From: Lasioglossum baleicum
Lineage: Eukaryota > Arthropoda > Insecta > Hymenoptera > Halictidae
DNA: 64,000 bases
Assembly (NCBI RefSeq): GCF_051020765.1
Contig: NC_134943.1
Location: 5,022,001 to 5,086,000, forward strand
Reading direction: 5' to 3'
In this document: one piece after another, positions 1-12,000 of the stretch
Numbering within the stretch: position 1 is the stretch's first letter
Layout: each line of letters begins with the position of its first letter
The notes under the pieces: model-generated
Told to the model about the DNA's origin: nothing
Seen by the model: only the letters and a program-made list of their open reading frames with translations
The model's database searches: none
Made by a program: the position numbers and the translations under genes

Positions 1-513
1 ATAAATATATACGCAGATATGCTTTTTTATTACATTGTCTTTATATATTCATTGTAAAATACATACGTATTATTCAAGTTGGTTTGTTCGATTTTTGTAT
101 TAACACGAGTAAGATTATCCGCGTCTTAATTTTCGGAATTAGTAAATTTTTCGACATTATTTCAAACTTTCTTTTATACCCATATTAGTTTTATGTTATA
201 CTGCGATCTTCTGCCTTTAATTTGGCTGCAATTTAATTCCTGCTGCAATACATTCTACAATTGTCTGAAAGAATCTAATAATCGAGTTAATTTTGCCCTT
301 ACCGGCTAGGAATTTAAACTAAAAATTGAAATATGACTCCTGCATACTGTATATATAGCCTTCTGATTATAACGAACCAATGCTCCAATCAGTGTCGCTA
401 GCAATGTTTACATTCGCCGTGAGGTGAACTGTTGACACGGCAGGTGAAAAAGTTTGAAAAGAAGCCTGGGAAGAATGTGTTTACCGTTTCTTTTCAGTTG
501 ATGTCTGTCCACG
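1..513. other. AT-rich upstream flank
   Basis: No convincing gene is seen. The last 100 bases lead into the first coding exon of the gene starting at 514 and probably include its 5' untranslated region. Short reading frames here overlap that gene in another frame. Confidence 0.5.
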
Positions 514-2952
514 ATGGAGTCCAGCACGTGTTCTTTCGGCAATCAAATTGCATCCCAATCCAGTGTACAAAGAAAGTTTTATCAGTGGGTGCTCAGATGG
601 ATAAGCGGGATGCAACAAACAAACACCGATTCAAACGACGATTTGAAGCACAACAGCCAGTCGAGGCTCGATGTGCCGATCCTAGCCAGTTTTCTTCAAG
701 CGATTGGATTTAAACTTCTCTCGTTATGTAGCGACAATGACGATAAAAAAAATGACGAGACGAGCAGCTCAACGTCTCAGGCTGGCGTCCTGAAAGTTAC
801 CATCGAGTGCGGCACCTCCAAAATGAAGGCGATTTTAAACTTAGGAGACGTTACGTGCCAATGTCCTAAACCCGATCGTGTCAACGACGCGTCTTTTTGG
901 AGCATCAGTGGCACTGCTCCCCTCGGAAGCACAGTACGTAATTCATTAAGTATTCCAGCCCTGAGATCTTCAAAATGATCAAGACCAAGAAAACAGAAAT
1001 ATTTTCGAAATTATTCACAAATTTTTATTTATGCAAATATTTTCATAAATCACTGCGAGGAGTTAATTGTTATCTACATATTTTCAAACCTACTTCTATA
1101 AGATCAACTTGGTCTTCTTATTGAATCCGAAATGAACAATTAGTAATTTAAAATGGCTGCTACAAGACGAGGAATTTAGATCCAAGTTTTGTCGTGTGAA
1201 TTTAGTTATCATAAAGAGGACACGTTACTTTGAAAGTGACGACGTACTCTATTCGTATACGTTTAATTATATCAATTTTTTGTGTCGAATCGGTTGCAGG
1301 ACAATATCGCGCGCAACGTGGAGGAAACCGGCAGCAATCTGCTGCCCTCTTTGCCAAAAGATGTTACTCGAGTTTTGCGAGACGTGTCGCAGAGATTATT
1401 CGAAATGATCACTCGCGCACCAGACATGAATCGTAACACAGACACAAGTTTGAACATCTCCCGTTCAAGCACAGCGTCGAACGATAGCAAATATACACAG
1501 GTGAATTTGCGAAAGGAGATCGGCGTCTGGCGCAGTTACACACAACCAGAAATCTGTTTACGGAATTCGGTGAGTATCGTGTCCACGGCCGAGTAGAAGT
1601 TGGAAAAACAGAAAGGGAAACATTGCAATGTGTTGCAGAGATTTTCCATACACGAAGAAGGAAACTCGTCTCCGTCTCAACCAAAGCAGCGAGTTTTGCA
1701 ACGACAGAGGACATGGGACATTGACATTGATACCAGAAGCGTGGAAGGAGAACCACGACCATCGCCACCGAAAATTACGAGCTCTCCCACTGTGCCAGAT
1801 GAATTATTATCGCAATCTTTGGGGCAGCTTTCCATCGCGGACGAAGACAATTCGAAAAACTTGGCAGAGTATATAAGGGGAGCCAAGATCAATTTAGAAA
1901 AGGCTCTGAAAATGCTGGCAGAGAAGTCGGTTGCTTCGGTTGGCGGTTCTATTAATCAGGGTAATCGTTTCTTTTATAGTAAACGTTCCTTTCTGAGACA
2001 CATACCCTTAAATGTAATACAACAGTACCTATAAACTCTTCGAATGTTTTTACCGTTTTACATTTGCTCTACTAACATACAGGAGCTAACATATTACATG
2101 AGTCAAATGTAATACAGAAGAACTTGTTAATTCTTTGAATGTTTTTACTGTTATGCAGTTGATCTATTCATTTTTGTCATAAATTATTAATGCCGCTGTT
2201 AACTGTTCCTCGCTCTGAATTTCCTCTATAACTGAAAGATAATTGTCAATGTTCTTCCAACAGACGACTGTGCATCCGTGAAATCAGCACCAGCGAAAAC
2301 TTCGTCTGCCGCAATCGTCTCTCCTATGAGGCAAACGCGATCAAACACGATCAGTGGCGTCAAACCGACGTCAAGTTCGAGCCATTTTACAATTGAAAGG
2401 CAAGCATGGGTGAAACCAGCACCGAGGAATTCATTGCAGACGTCAAAAACACCGAAGAATTCATTGCAGACGTCAAGAACACCGCGTGCTAGCAATCTAA
2501 TTGCTCCTTCGTTAACTAAAAGAAGCATGCAAAGTGAGCAAGAGAATGTGAAGGCGCCATTGCGACGCCGCAGCTTTTATATTCCTTCGTCGAGTTCGAG
2601 TTTCTCTTTGCCATCAAAACCTATCGATATCGGACAGAAATTGCCAAACGACAAAAAGTACAATGTGACCAAACCCACTGTTACGCCTGAATCGAATTTA
2701 TCAAATAAGTATGCCATTACTTGTTATTTTTATCGATTTTTCTCTTTTCCACTTTCGTAAAGCTAATTTCATCGTGTTGCCTTTTTCTATTCCAGGTCGC
2801 GTACAATGACAAAAACGCCTGGACGCGTGTCGATGATCAAGCCACCCGCGATAGTCTCAAAGGCGATTCCTGTTATGATGAAATCGGTACAGTCGTCGAA
2901 GCTGAGCCCGGGAATTGCTAAGAATTCGAGACATAGTCCTTCGATAGACTGA
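514..2952 (+). CDS. Unrecognised Ser/Thr-rich basic protein, five exons
   Basis: I do not recognise the family. Exons read as 514-933, 1300-1569, 1639-1960, 2264-2708 and 2796-2952, giving 537 residues. All introns are GT-AG with matching phases (0, 0, 1, 2); the second is only 69 bp and removes an in-frame TAG at 1594. The N-terminal third has mixed composition with several Cys. The second half is low in hydrophobic residues and rich in Ser, Thr, Pro, Lys and Arg, with an internal near-duplicate around NSLQTSKTPK and NSLQTSRTPR and many S/T-P sites. That suggests a largely disordered, phosphorylated protein, perhaps nuclear or cytoskeletal, but this is inference. The start is the first ATG opening the frame. 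No signal peptide or membrane segment is visible. The exon chain is well supported; the function is unknown. Confidence 0.75.
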
Positions 2953-4104
2953 GCCACTATTTTATTCGTATTATTATATAAGCGAGGATTTTAATTCTAC
3001 ATCTAAATAATCTTGAATGAAGAGCCAACCAAACATTTGAATGTCAGAGTATTTAAATATTGAACTGGATGTATCGCTAACATAAATTAATAGGTATATT
3101 ATTAGAATGTTTTATCGATTCGAAAACAAGTGTTATTCTTCACCCTCAATTTGAGAACTCGGACATCCAAACACTCCTCCGGGAAGACATTCTAAAATTG
3201 ACTCAAAGAATTGACTCAAAATCGAGTCAATTAAACTATCTCTACAATTATTTGTATAATTAAAAGTCTACGATTAAAGTCTACAACTATCTCTGCAGGT
3301 ATCTCTACAATTTCAATACGAAATATGCATCTTTTTGAATGTTTGGAGATTTTTCAATTTTTTTAAACGTGTTTGCATAATCCGAAAAATCTGAAAAAAT
3401 CTCAGTCATGTGTACTATTAGGTAGAATATTCATGAATTTTCTTAATTGTTTGTTGAGTTTGGGGGGCCCTTTGGACTATCTTATCCGACTATACTTTAA
3501 AAATCAACGAAAAAAATTATTTAAAAAATATAAAACATGTTTTACCATGAAGAGTCCGGTTTTTAAAAAAAAATTTTAGTTGTACGTTCGCTTCGATATA
3601 TTTTTTGGATAAAAAGTTACAACAAAATGTGCGCCGCGTCGTATCGGAAATCCAATGCGCTATCTCCACTCTTTGGAAATCGTGTTTTATCGGTAACGTT
3701 GGGTGTTGACACTGAATGGTAATGGGGTCTCTTTGGGGCGCTAACGCCCCACAACCGAAGTACACCAAAATACATTGGGTATCAGGTCTATTCCTATATC
3801 TCGTCTGTGCTTAGACTTGTCTGTGATCTGGGTATAGGTTCTGTTCCATGCTAAAAGTGGGAATCAGTGGGAATGCTCTATCTCTGTCTATACTGGTCTA
3901 TACATACTAATAAAAGTGAAGGCAGAGAAGACTCCGGGCGTGAGCACTCTCGTATCAGCTCGTATCTTCTCTGGCGCCGACGATCAATGATTTTTAAACT
4001 CGGTCGGTACATCCGCCGTAAGTTTTCCCCGACGTACGTTTGCAGAAAATAACCCACATGTTGCCTCTCTGTTTTCGTTCTGTCATTCGATCAGCTGATC
4101 AGCC
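2953..4104. other. Intergenic region
   Basis: The left part is presumably the 3' untranslated region of the preceding gene. A1/T-rich and G/C-rich patches follow at 3470-3780. The last part should hold the promoter and 5' untranslated region of the NRBF2-like gene. No coding exon is supported. Confidence 0.4.
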
Positions 4105-5243
4105 ATGGAGACTTCAATCTTGAACGCGGTAAGAGGTCGTCCCGTATTGTCGAGCCTTTTATCGGCCCGCGGGAACAGCAATTTCTGTCTCCACCCTGCG
4201 TGTTAATAATTTATCGGTATCGTGATTGTTAGTCATCGTTCACTGTGCTCGTTTGTACAAGGCGTTCCGACAGATTTTGCCCGAGTATGTTACTGTGCAA
4301 GCTACATCGTCTCAATATTGACTCTTCAAACGTCGTCTGCTACTTTTCAGTTCTTTGCTTTATTGCAAAAGCTACTGTACACAGGCCCGTAACATTGTTC
4401 CTTCTCCATTGATGCAGGTATTAGCGTAATGTTTTCTCTGCCACAGGCTCACGAAAGGCAAAGGAGAGCGGAAGCGTTGTTGCAAGAGGGACGATTCAAG
4501 GAGGCAGCAGAGTGTCATGAAATAGTGGCCAGTCTCCTAGGGGAGGCACACTCTCGACTCGAGTCTAACTACGTTCACTTCAAGACCTCCAGCTTATCTA
4601 GTCAAACTCCTCCAACTGTGATCAACTCGTTCCATTCTCTGGTTACTCTAGAATCTCTGAAACTGCAACGGGACTACCACAAAAGACAGGCTGCTGTAGT
4701 TAGGTGACTATTGCTTGGTTCTTTAATCGACCAAAGTTCTATATACCCTACTAACTATGATTTACCACCCTGTATAGAATGAAACAAGCTCAGTATGACG
4801 AGTACAAAGCCGCACTGGAAAACCAGCAGAGGGAGATCCTCAACAAGCAGGTGACCAATGAGCTAGAGACGGAAACTAACGATAAATTTGATGGATCTCT
4901 TCGTCAAGCCATATACAGAACCATTGAAGAACAAGATAGCCTGTTGACACTGATATCATTGCCAGATGACAATGGCCAGGCTTTTAAGTATCCAAAAGAC
5001 ACTAGCACGGTGATAGAGGAGCTGAAAACTGTGAATTACCAATTGCGCAGTCTGGTTGGCAACTTGCTAAGCCAGTTAGAGGCCAAGGAGAAGGAGATAC
5101 GTCAACTGACAGAGCAACTGCACGCTGTTTCCGTCAATCCGAACGACGACGCCAGATTAGATAATGCTCATTCGATGCGTCTCACGCCTTTGCCACCTCT
5201 TACTCCCCTTGAGATGCCCCTTTTCGACTTCTCGTCGACGTAA
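4105..5243 (+). CDS. NRBF2: Nuclear receptor-binding factor 2 homologue (autophagy PI3K complex subunit)
   Basis: NRBF2 (yeast Atg38) binds the class III phosphatidylinositol 3-kinase complex I (ATG14, Beclin 1, VPS34, VPS15) and tunes autophagosome formation in the cytoplasm. Exons are 4105-4128 (eight codons), 4447-4703 and 4778-5243, with phases 0 and 2, giving 248 residues; human NRBF2 is somewhat longer. Residues about 9-90 form the helical MIT-type domain (AHERQRRAEALLQEGRFKEA, then a second helix ending in LKLQRDYHKRQ, close to the vertebrate LELQRDSHMKQ). Residues about 170-215 form a heptad-like coiled coil with the pattern TVIEELKTVNYQLRSLVGNL. The C-terminus ends in a Pro/Leu motif (LTPLPPLTPLEMPLFDFS) resembling the vertebrate tail. 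The start codon is the tiny first exon, which splices in frame. The family call is based on this shared layout and I am fairly sure of it. Confidence 0.85.
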
Positions 5244-5866
5244 AACGTTGCGTAATCGTTTTCTCCGTTTCTTTCTGCCCTGTCTGCCCATTATCGAATC
5301 TTCCATGACACCCGAGACCAGAGTACCGCAAAGAAAATCAAACCAGCACTCGCAATAGTACAAAAAACGAACGTCGGTTCCCCTCTTGATGCGCTCGGTC
5401 TCTAGGCACAGGATATTAAAGTTCAAGTGTACAACAATCAGAGTATTCTTGCGTCTTACAATGGCAGGATTTATCTCGTATCTATCATTAACGTAGTACT
5501 TACGTTCACTCGTTGTTTGATGCTATTCGAAGGGATCAAAATACATATCATCTGTAGGTACCGTGTAGCGACCCCATTTCGCAAGGTTCTACGTCTACGC
5601 GTTAAGACGAACGGTTTTTGCGAATCGATATATAATATTGTACTGCCACTCGAACGTTTTTAGGCAGACTACGAATATAGGATAAGTGACAAATGTTTAT
5701 CGTCGCGTCGGCTGGCAAAGCGTCGATGTATGTGTGTGTGTATAACCGTTGTTAACCGTCAGTTACATGTTGTGTAATTTACTCATTGCTTGATCTGTTT
5801 TAATGTTACCATAAAATACACGTGAGACCTTTGGAATACTTTATTGTATACTATGCAATGTGCTCA

Positions 5867-5872
5867 ATAAAA
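5867..5872 (+). terminator. Polyadenylation signal of the NRBF2-like gene
   Basis: AATAAA lies about 620 bases after the stop codon at 5243, on the same strand, with no other gene between. It is the most likely 3' end signal for this transcript. Confidence 0.5.
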
Positions 5873-6216
5873 CATCTGCTCGAAACGCGGTACTTTTCTA
5901 CACTTTTTGTACTAGCCAACTCACACTTTCTGTTCCAATGATTATAAAACAAGAATGATTGTCTTCGACTCTACTATACCAAAAAATGTGACATACTGTT
6001 CAACAAAAGTTGATGCCTTCAGCTCCAAGGCTTGAACCTAAAATGTCTTTCGAAAATACATAAAATGGAACGTTAAAAACTTAAAAAAAAATGTTCGGAA
6101 ATGAACTAAATCTTTCGTGTGACTGCTCATCGGATGGACACTCTGTAAAATGATCTCTGCAAGCTCGTTACGATCGAAAAACAGAAAATTCGTGCCTGGG
6201 AGGCACCCGATCAACG

Positions 6217-9025
6217 ATGGATCAAATGGGCGAAGTAATAACAATTTTCATAGGACAAGCTGGAGCCCAACTGGGGATGGCCTGTTGGGAACTATTCTGT
6301 TTAGAACATGGTATTTTACCTAACGGCTGTTTTTGTCCTGGCTACAATCCTGAGGACACTGCCGTTTGCACGTTCTTTTCGAAGCTGAGCGTAAGTTAAA
6401 AGTCTGAATACTATTGTTAAATAAGTTTTACAAACAGTGAATTCTGCAGCAAAGAAAATGGACTCCACGCACGATAATCGTCGATCTAGAGCCTACGATA
6501 ATCGACGAGATCAGAACAGGTCCATATAGCAACCTGTTCAACGCACGCTCGCTGATTTCCGGGAAAGAGGATGCTGCGAACAATTTTGCAATCGGCTATG
6601 GTCAAATTGGGTGCGAGATGATCGATTTGGTAGTAAATGGCGTTTACAAGACCTGGGAACGCTGCTCAAATCCGACTGGATTTATTGTGTTCAGGTATTG
6701 CCGATTTTTAAGTATTTGGACACCGATGAGATCTAATTAACAGTCTCCTTAACCACTTCGTTCCCCCGGACGTGTTATGTCACGACATCGATACATTTCG
6801 TATAAGGTCACAGACGAGTTATGACGCGACGCCGATACTGTTTGTACAGATCACTGACGTGTTATCCCGCGATGCAATACCGTTCGTGCGGTGCTACAGA
6901 CGACATATCTCGCGTGCTTCGTGATTACATGGGCTTTTTCGAAAAAATGTTACCCTGAAAGCAATTTTATTCTTTTCCTGTCCATTTCCAGCCGGAAACA
7001 TTGCTTTCAGGGTAACATTTTTTCGAAAAAGTCCATGTAATAATGAAGCACGCGAGATATGTCGTCTGTAGCACCGCACGAACGGTATCGACGTCGCGAC
7101 ATAACACGTCACTGAGAACTTAAGTAGTCAATAGACTATGAATTTTATGAATTTATAACAAAAATGGGAAAAATTTTTCAATTTCTAAGATCGCTGTCTG
7201 GTGGAACTGGAGGAGGATTTGGCACTAAGTTACTAGAACGCCTAACAAGCGATTTTCCGAAGCACATTACGGTAGATTTTGCAATTTGCCCAGCCCCAAA
7301 TCTATCCTCTGTCATTGTCGAGCCTTACAACGCTGTTTTAGCTACCCATGGCAGCGTGGAACATGTGGATTGTTGTTTTCTCGCCGATAACGAAGCTCTT
7401 TACAACATCTCTGAAAGGTTCAACTCGTCCCTCTGTAATAAAACATAATAAAATGGCTATATGTATACGTTCAGTATATCAGCATTATCCTATATATATA
7501 TAGATACTATCATTATTTTTATGAAAAATAAAAATTGTCTCGTATCAAAATCAATTGCAAGAAACAGAAACCAACTGGAAACAAATTCCAATCACTCAAC
7601 GTTGTTATAAATAAATTCTGCAGTCTATTCATAACTGTTTTATCGCCCACATTCAGGAACTTGGAACTCGTAGACGCAGAATATTCAAACCTGAACAGGA
7701 TCCTCGCTCAAGTAATTTCCAGCATCACAGCTTCGATTCGGTTCCAAGGATCCGTGAACTTGAACCTGAACGAACTACAAACGAACCTAATACCTTTTCC
7801 CAGGGCTCATTATTGTCTATCCACGTGTGCTCCACTGATAAGCCCTAGAATGGCTTTTCATTCAGAGTTGAGCACGCAGCAGATCACGTATGATTGTTTC
7901 GAGCCCTCGAACCAGGTGCTAATTGAAGCTTCTTGAATGTTACGTGAAATTGTTCTTTATTTGTTTAACTGAATGACTACCAAATTGCAGATGATAAAAT
8001 GCGATCCTCGCAGTGGTGCTTATACAAGTTGTTGTTTGCTATACCGTGGCGAAGTAAGTCCCAGTGATGTCAATAATGCAATCGCGTCGTTGAAAGGGAA
8101 AAAGTCCATTCAATTCGTCGACTGGAGTCCGACAGGGTTCAAGGTGCTCAGATATTGTTGACAAACACTTGCGCAATTGTTAGAAAAATTACGCGGCGTC
8201 TGGGTCCATGGTTCAGTCGTTTTCTAGTAACTAATCTTTCACCAGTGTCACGTCAAACATATAAATCGATATGTCATTCATAACGTTTTCCGAAATCGTT
8301 TGATCTTAAATTCTTTTCTGGTACTTTGATCTAAATTCGATTAAATTTGGAGCAGAAAATTGAATGTAGCTCGTGGAAGCATTTCAATCAAAGCGACACT
8401 TCAAAGTACCTTTAGACCGTGTAGATAAAGTGCTAAATTTGAAGTAAAGGTTCAAAGGCACGATGTGTGAGAAGGTAACTCTAGGCGAGAATTCTATTTT
8501 CTATATCAAATTCTGCAGTGGTATTTTGATTCAAGTTAAATTAAATTGAGAACAAGAAATTATAAATGTTATTTGTGGCTGGATTTCATTGGATGTGATG
8601 CTTCAAAGCACCTGTGGGATGTATATGAAGGGCTGAATTTGAAGTAGGTTCAATGAGTGGATTTGAGGGAAGCATTTAGATTCGTACGATCAATGAAGGA
8701 TTCAATTAAGATCTACAAGGAGCTAAATATAAGTGACATAATAATAAAATTAAATAATCCACAGGTAGGAATCAATGATCAGCCCACCATATCAGTTCCC
8801 GGTGGAGATATAGCTAACTCGAAGAGAACAGTCACTATGCTGAGCAATAACACTGCCATCAAACAGACGTGGAGCATGCTCTTACAGAAATTCGATGTGA
8901 TGTACGGGAAAAAGGCTTTCGTGCATCACTACTTGGGAGAAGGGTTGCTAGAGGAAAGCTTTTTTCAGGATGCTCGGGAAAACGTGGCTACCTTGATCGA
9001 TAATTATACGGACATCGAAAAATGA
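6217..9025 (+). CDS. Divergent alpha-tubulin, intact, six exons
   Basis: Alpha-tubulin pairs with beta-tubulin to form microtubules. Exons are 6217-6390, 6450-6694, 7190-7417, 7657-7915, 7991-8143 and 8765-9025, with matching phases (0, 2, 2, 0, 0), giving 439 residues without stops. Conserved features are GQAGAQ near the start, DLEPTIIDEIRTG, GKEDAANN, the nucleotide-binding loop SGGTGGGFG, the catalytic Glu in NLNELQTNL, KCDPRSGAYTSCCLLYRG, FVDWSPTGFKVGI and GGDIA. Differences from canonical alpha-tubulin are large. The autoregulatory N-terminal MREC/MREI reads MGEV if translation starts at the Met at 6226. The Lys40 acetylation loop is replaced by a Cys/Pro-containing segment. FVHWYVGEG is FVHHYLGEG. 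The chain stops at TDIEK, so the acidic tail and terminal tyrosine are absent. Family identity is certain; the biological role, perhaps a testis or sperm isotype, is a guess. Intron 2 carries a foldback element. Confidence 0.92.
6748..7130. mobile_element. Foldback element in the alpha-tubulin intron, with 43-bp subterminal repeats
   Basis: Arms at about 6852-6965 and 7000-7114 are near-perfect inverted copies of about 114 bases around a 34-base loop. Left of the arm, related units beginning GACGTGTTATG at 6770 and GACGAGTTATG at 6813, with the arm itself at 6856, form three copies at an exact 43-base spacing. The right side carries only one. It is non-coding and best read as a MITE; the outer ends are approximate. 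Confidence 0.75.
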
Positions 9026-12000
9026 GCGACGTAAATTGAGGAATTTGATGATCACCATTATTTTTCCTATATTTGTAAACAGTCAAGCTTAATTGTTTTT
9101 TAAGCTTGAATTATTATCTGACAAGATGAGACGGACGTTCTTTCAATATCGCTATACTTAGAACCGACCGTAAGTAAGGGATTAACGAGATAAATAATTG
9201 AGAGATAGGAGAGTGAACTTCGTTCTGGAAGAAGAAGAATATCCAAGTCTACTGCTCGCTCCTTCCAAGTATTGGCGAAAATTAATTAACTTTTAATAAT
9301 TAAGAGAATATTCTAACCTATAGAATTTTTCTCTTTATAGATGCACAAAGAATGAGGCTTTGTGAATATGTTTCCAGAAGGGTATCCCTGAATTCTCAAA
9401 AACGACGAAGTTATGGCGATTTGAAGTTCGAATCGTGTGTGCGTACAAGTAATCGAAGGTTGTATTCAATCTCTTCAAACAATTTCAATTTCGAATTGGA
9501 TCAATTGAATTTTGTCTCGATCAAACAAGATTGCCAATGGACGGGGATTGAAAACCTCCAACATGGGATTGACAGTGGATCAAGATAATTGCATGGACGG
9601 AAGCGTGACAGTACAGCAGGTGGAAAAATTCGATATGTTAGCCTCGCGCTCTGTCTGTAAAGCGAAAGATCGCGTCGATTTTATAAGATTAAGTCGAATC
9701 TACGTGCGATAAGAAGGCTGTCGATGGCAGACGTAGTGGCACCAGTGTCGCGATGCTGGCTCGTATGATCCACGCTTCGTTCCCACCGTTTGGCAGCGAG
9801 CACGAGCCGCGTTGACGATAACGAACTCTCTGCCACGCGTTCTCCTCGAGCTGGGAACAATAACAATGTCCTGGGCTCACGTAACACCGTGCATCTGATA
9901 AGGACCCTCGGCGACTGGTTAATTCCCGTTGATAACGGTGCGTCACCTGCTTTGTTCTGGAAATAATTGGAACCGTATCTCCGGGCATTGAGATACTCGC
10001 TCAATGGATTTAACCGTGAAGACCTCTGACAATTCAATGAGAAATTATATTACAATAATAGAACTTGATCAAAACTGTCCCAGAAGACGGCAATAAAAAT
10101 TTTAAACCGCAATGCAGAAACTAGAGCTGCAGACGCTCAATCTGTAGCACACGATTGTCTTCTCCAAAGCACTGTAATTCGAAACAATTCCAACGTTGCT
10201 AAATGTCTTTGTATTTAATAAATGCTAAGAGCGTTCAAGTGTACTTCGAGTAATTGTTATTATTTTATCAATTATATGGAAGCGTGTGTTAAAATCAAGA
10301 TTCTCTTCCACAGAATTGCGCCACATCGTAGAACTCAACAATCGATGTTCAATCAACATTGATGATTACTCCTATCAGCTCCCAGCGTTTCAGACGGTTG
10401 ATCAAACTCGATCCTCGATCAAATGGAGAGGCGGCAACGGTGTCTTGAACTTTGTCTATAGATCCGAAAACACGGGCCACGCGAAGCCGAAGTGGTCTAG
10501 AGACTTGTGTACCTATAGTGATAAGATATCTTCAATCAAACAGTATACCCTGCCCCCCAGCGAAGATACCACTATTTAGGACTGTCTACGTTTACGTAAT
10601 TTCTTTCAAAGCTGCGGAGATTTGAAATCCAGAGGCTTCAGGAGATCTAGGCAGCAAGAATGTCCTTCATTTTCAGTTGACAAATTGAGAAATCATTTTT
10701 TAGTGATTGAATGGTCGGGACTACAGCGAATTTATCGCCTGCGAGTGGTTATCGGGAATACTCCAGACCGTTATCAATTCGCGATCGTTCTATCGCGATC
10801 ACGACGTCTGCTAGCTTCACCTCGCGACGCCACGAGATATTCACGTGAATCATGCAACTTCCATGTTGCTCGCCCTCTCCACCCTGGTTACGCGTTTTGC
10901 GTATTATCCACGGATAACGCAGTGCAGTCGACTTTTGCGTCGAACGGCGACAGGAATTACATAGGCAGACCGCACGGCCCCGATGAACTCGCGGATCAGC
11001 AAGCTCTGACAAATTTTCCATTGGCTGTTCTGCTGGTGGAACTTTCTTCGGAACACGAGGAACGTGCGGAGCTCTGATAAGTGCGGGAAGAACGCCTAAC
11101 TCCTCTTCCGCGATTCATTCCGCGTCTTACTTCTGCGAAGAACCCTGCACAGGCGCAGCAATTTATGGAATTATTAATTTCTGATACTGTCAACTTTATT
11201 TTCGATGTATATTTCCAATTAGATTGTAATACCGCAGAGAAGATTGATATACAGACAATTTTTCTCGAGAAGACTCATATAGTATCGTTAAAATTCTAAT
11301 TAACAATTTAAAAAACTGAAAGTCTGAAGAAATTCCTTTCCCAGACTTCCAAGGGTTGATCCCTGGATCAAGTGACTTTCCGCATTGACTTTCCTGTTAG
11401 CAAAAAGATAAAAGTCGGGAAATTTTTCATCAGGGGCTTCGCTGTCTGCTACGTTGATCTTTCGAGATTAATTGCAGGAAACTTTTTCCTGATAAGAGGA
11501 GGAAGATTGGAAAGTACAAAAGACGGTAATTTGTTGGTCGGATGAGACTTCGACTTTAATGAACTATTCAAAAGAACAAATTGATCTTATGTATACTAGA
11601 CTATTAGATGTACATAAAGAAAACAATTCAGGCGCATCAGAAATCGACTCGTCAATTTAACTTGAATTAATTTTCCGTTCAACGCCACTTAATTGCCCGC
11701 ATCTGCAGCAAAGTACAATGCAGCATAAAAAGAAGCAACAGTACTAAAGATTACGGATACGTACATCTCAGTCAACAGCCATTAAAATTTCATTCTCCCG
11801 GGAGGAAGAGATCCGCGTCCTCCCGCTTCTATGAGCTCTTATCAATGCTATCAAGCTTGCGGGGCTGACGTAATCGGCCTAAAACGAAAGAATTTAATAA
11901 ATGGTAAGAAGTTTAGACATTTAGCAATAAAGAGCGAAGATATTTGAATTTTTCCAGGCCAGGCGTACGCGAGAATTTCTTCTATCTGCCCTTCGAACCT

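Noticed and set aside
1570..1596. A possible 27-base intron, or stop readthrough at the TAG at 1594
   Set aside because: A normal 69-base intron, 1570-1638, with a GTGAGT donor and TGTTGCAG acceptor removes the stop and keeps the phase.
9681..11077. Several 90-150 codon frames on both strands
   Set aside because: None has a recognisable domain, a consistent splice chain or a start context that favours it over the overlapping frames.
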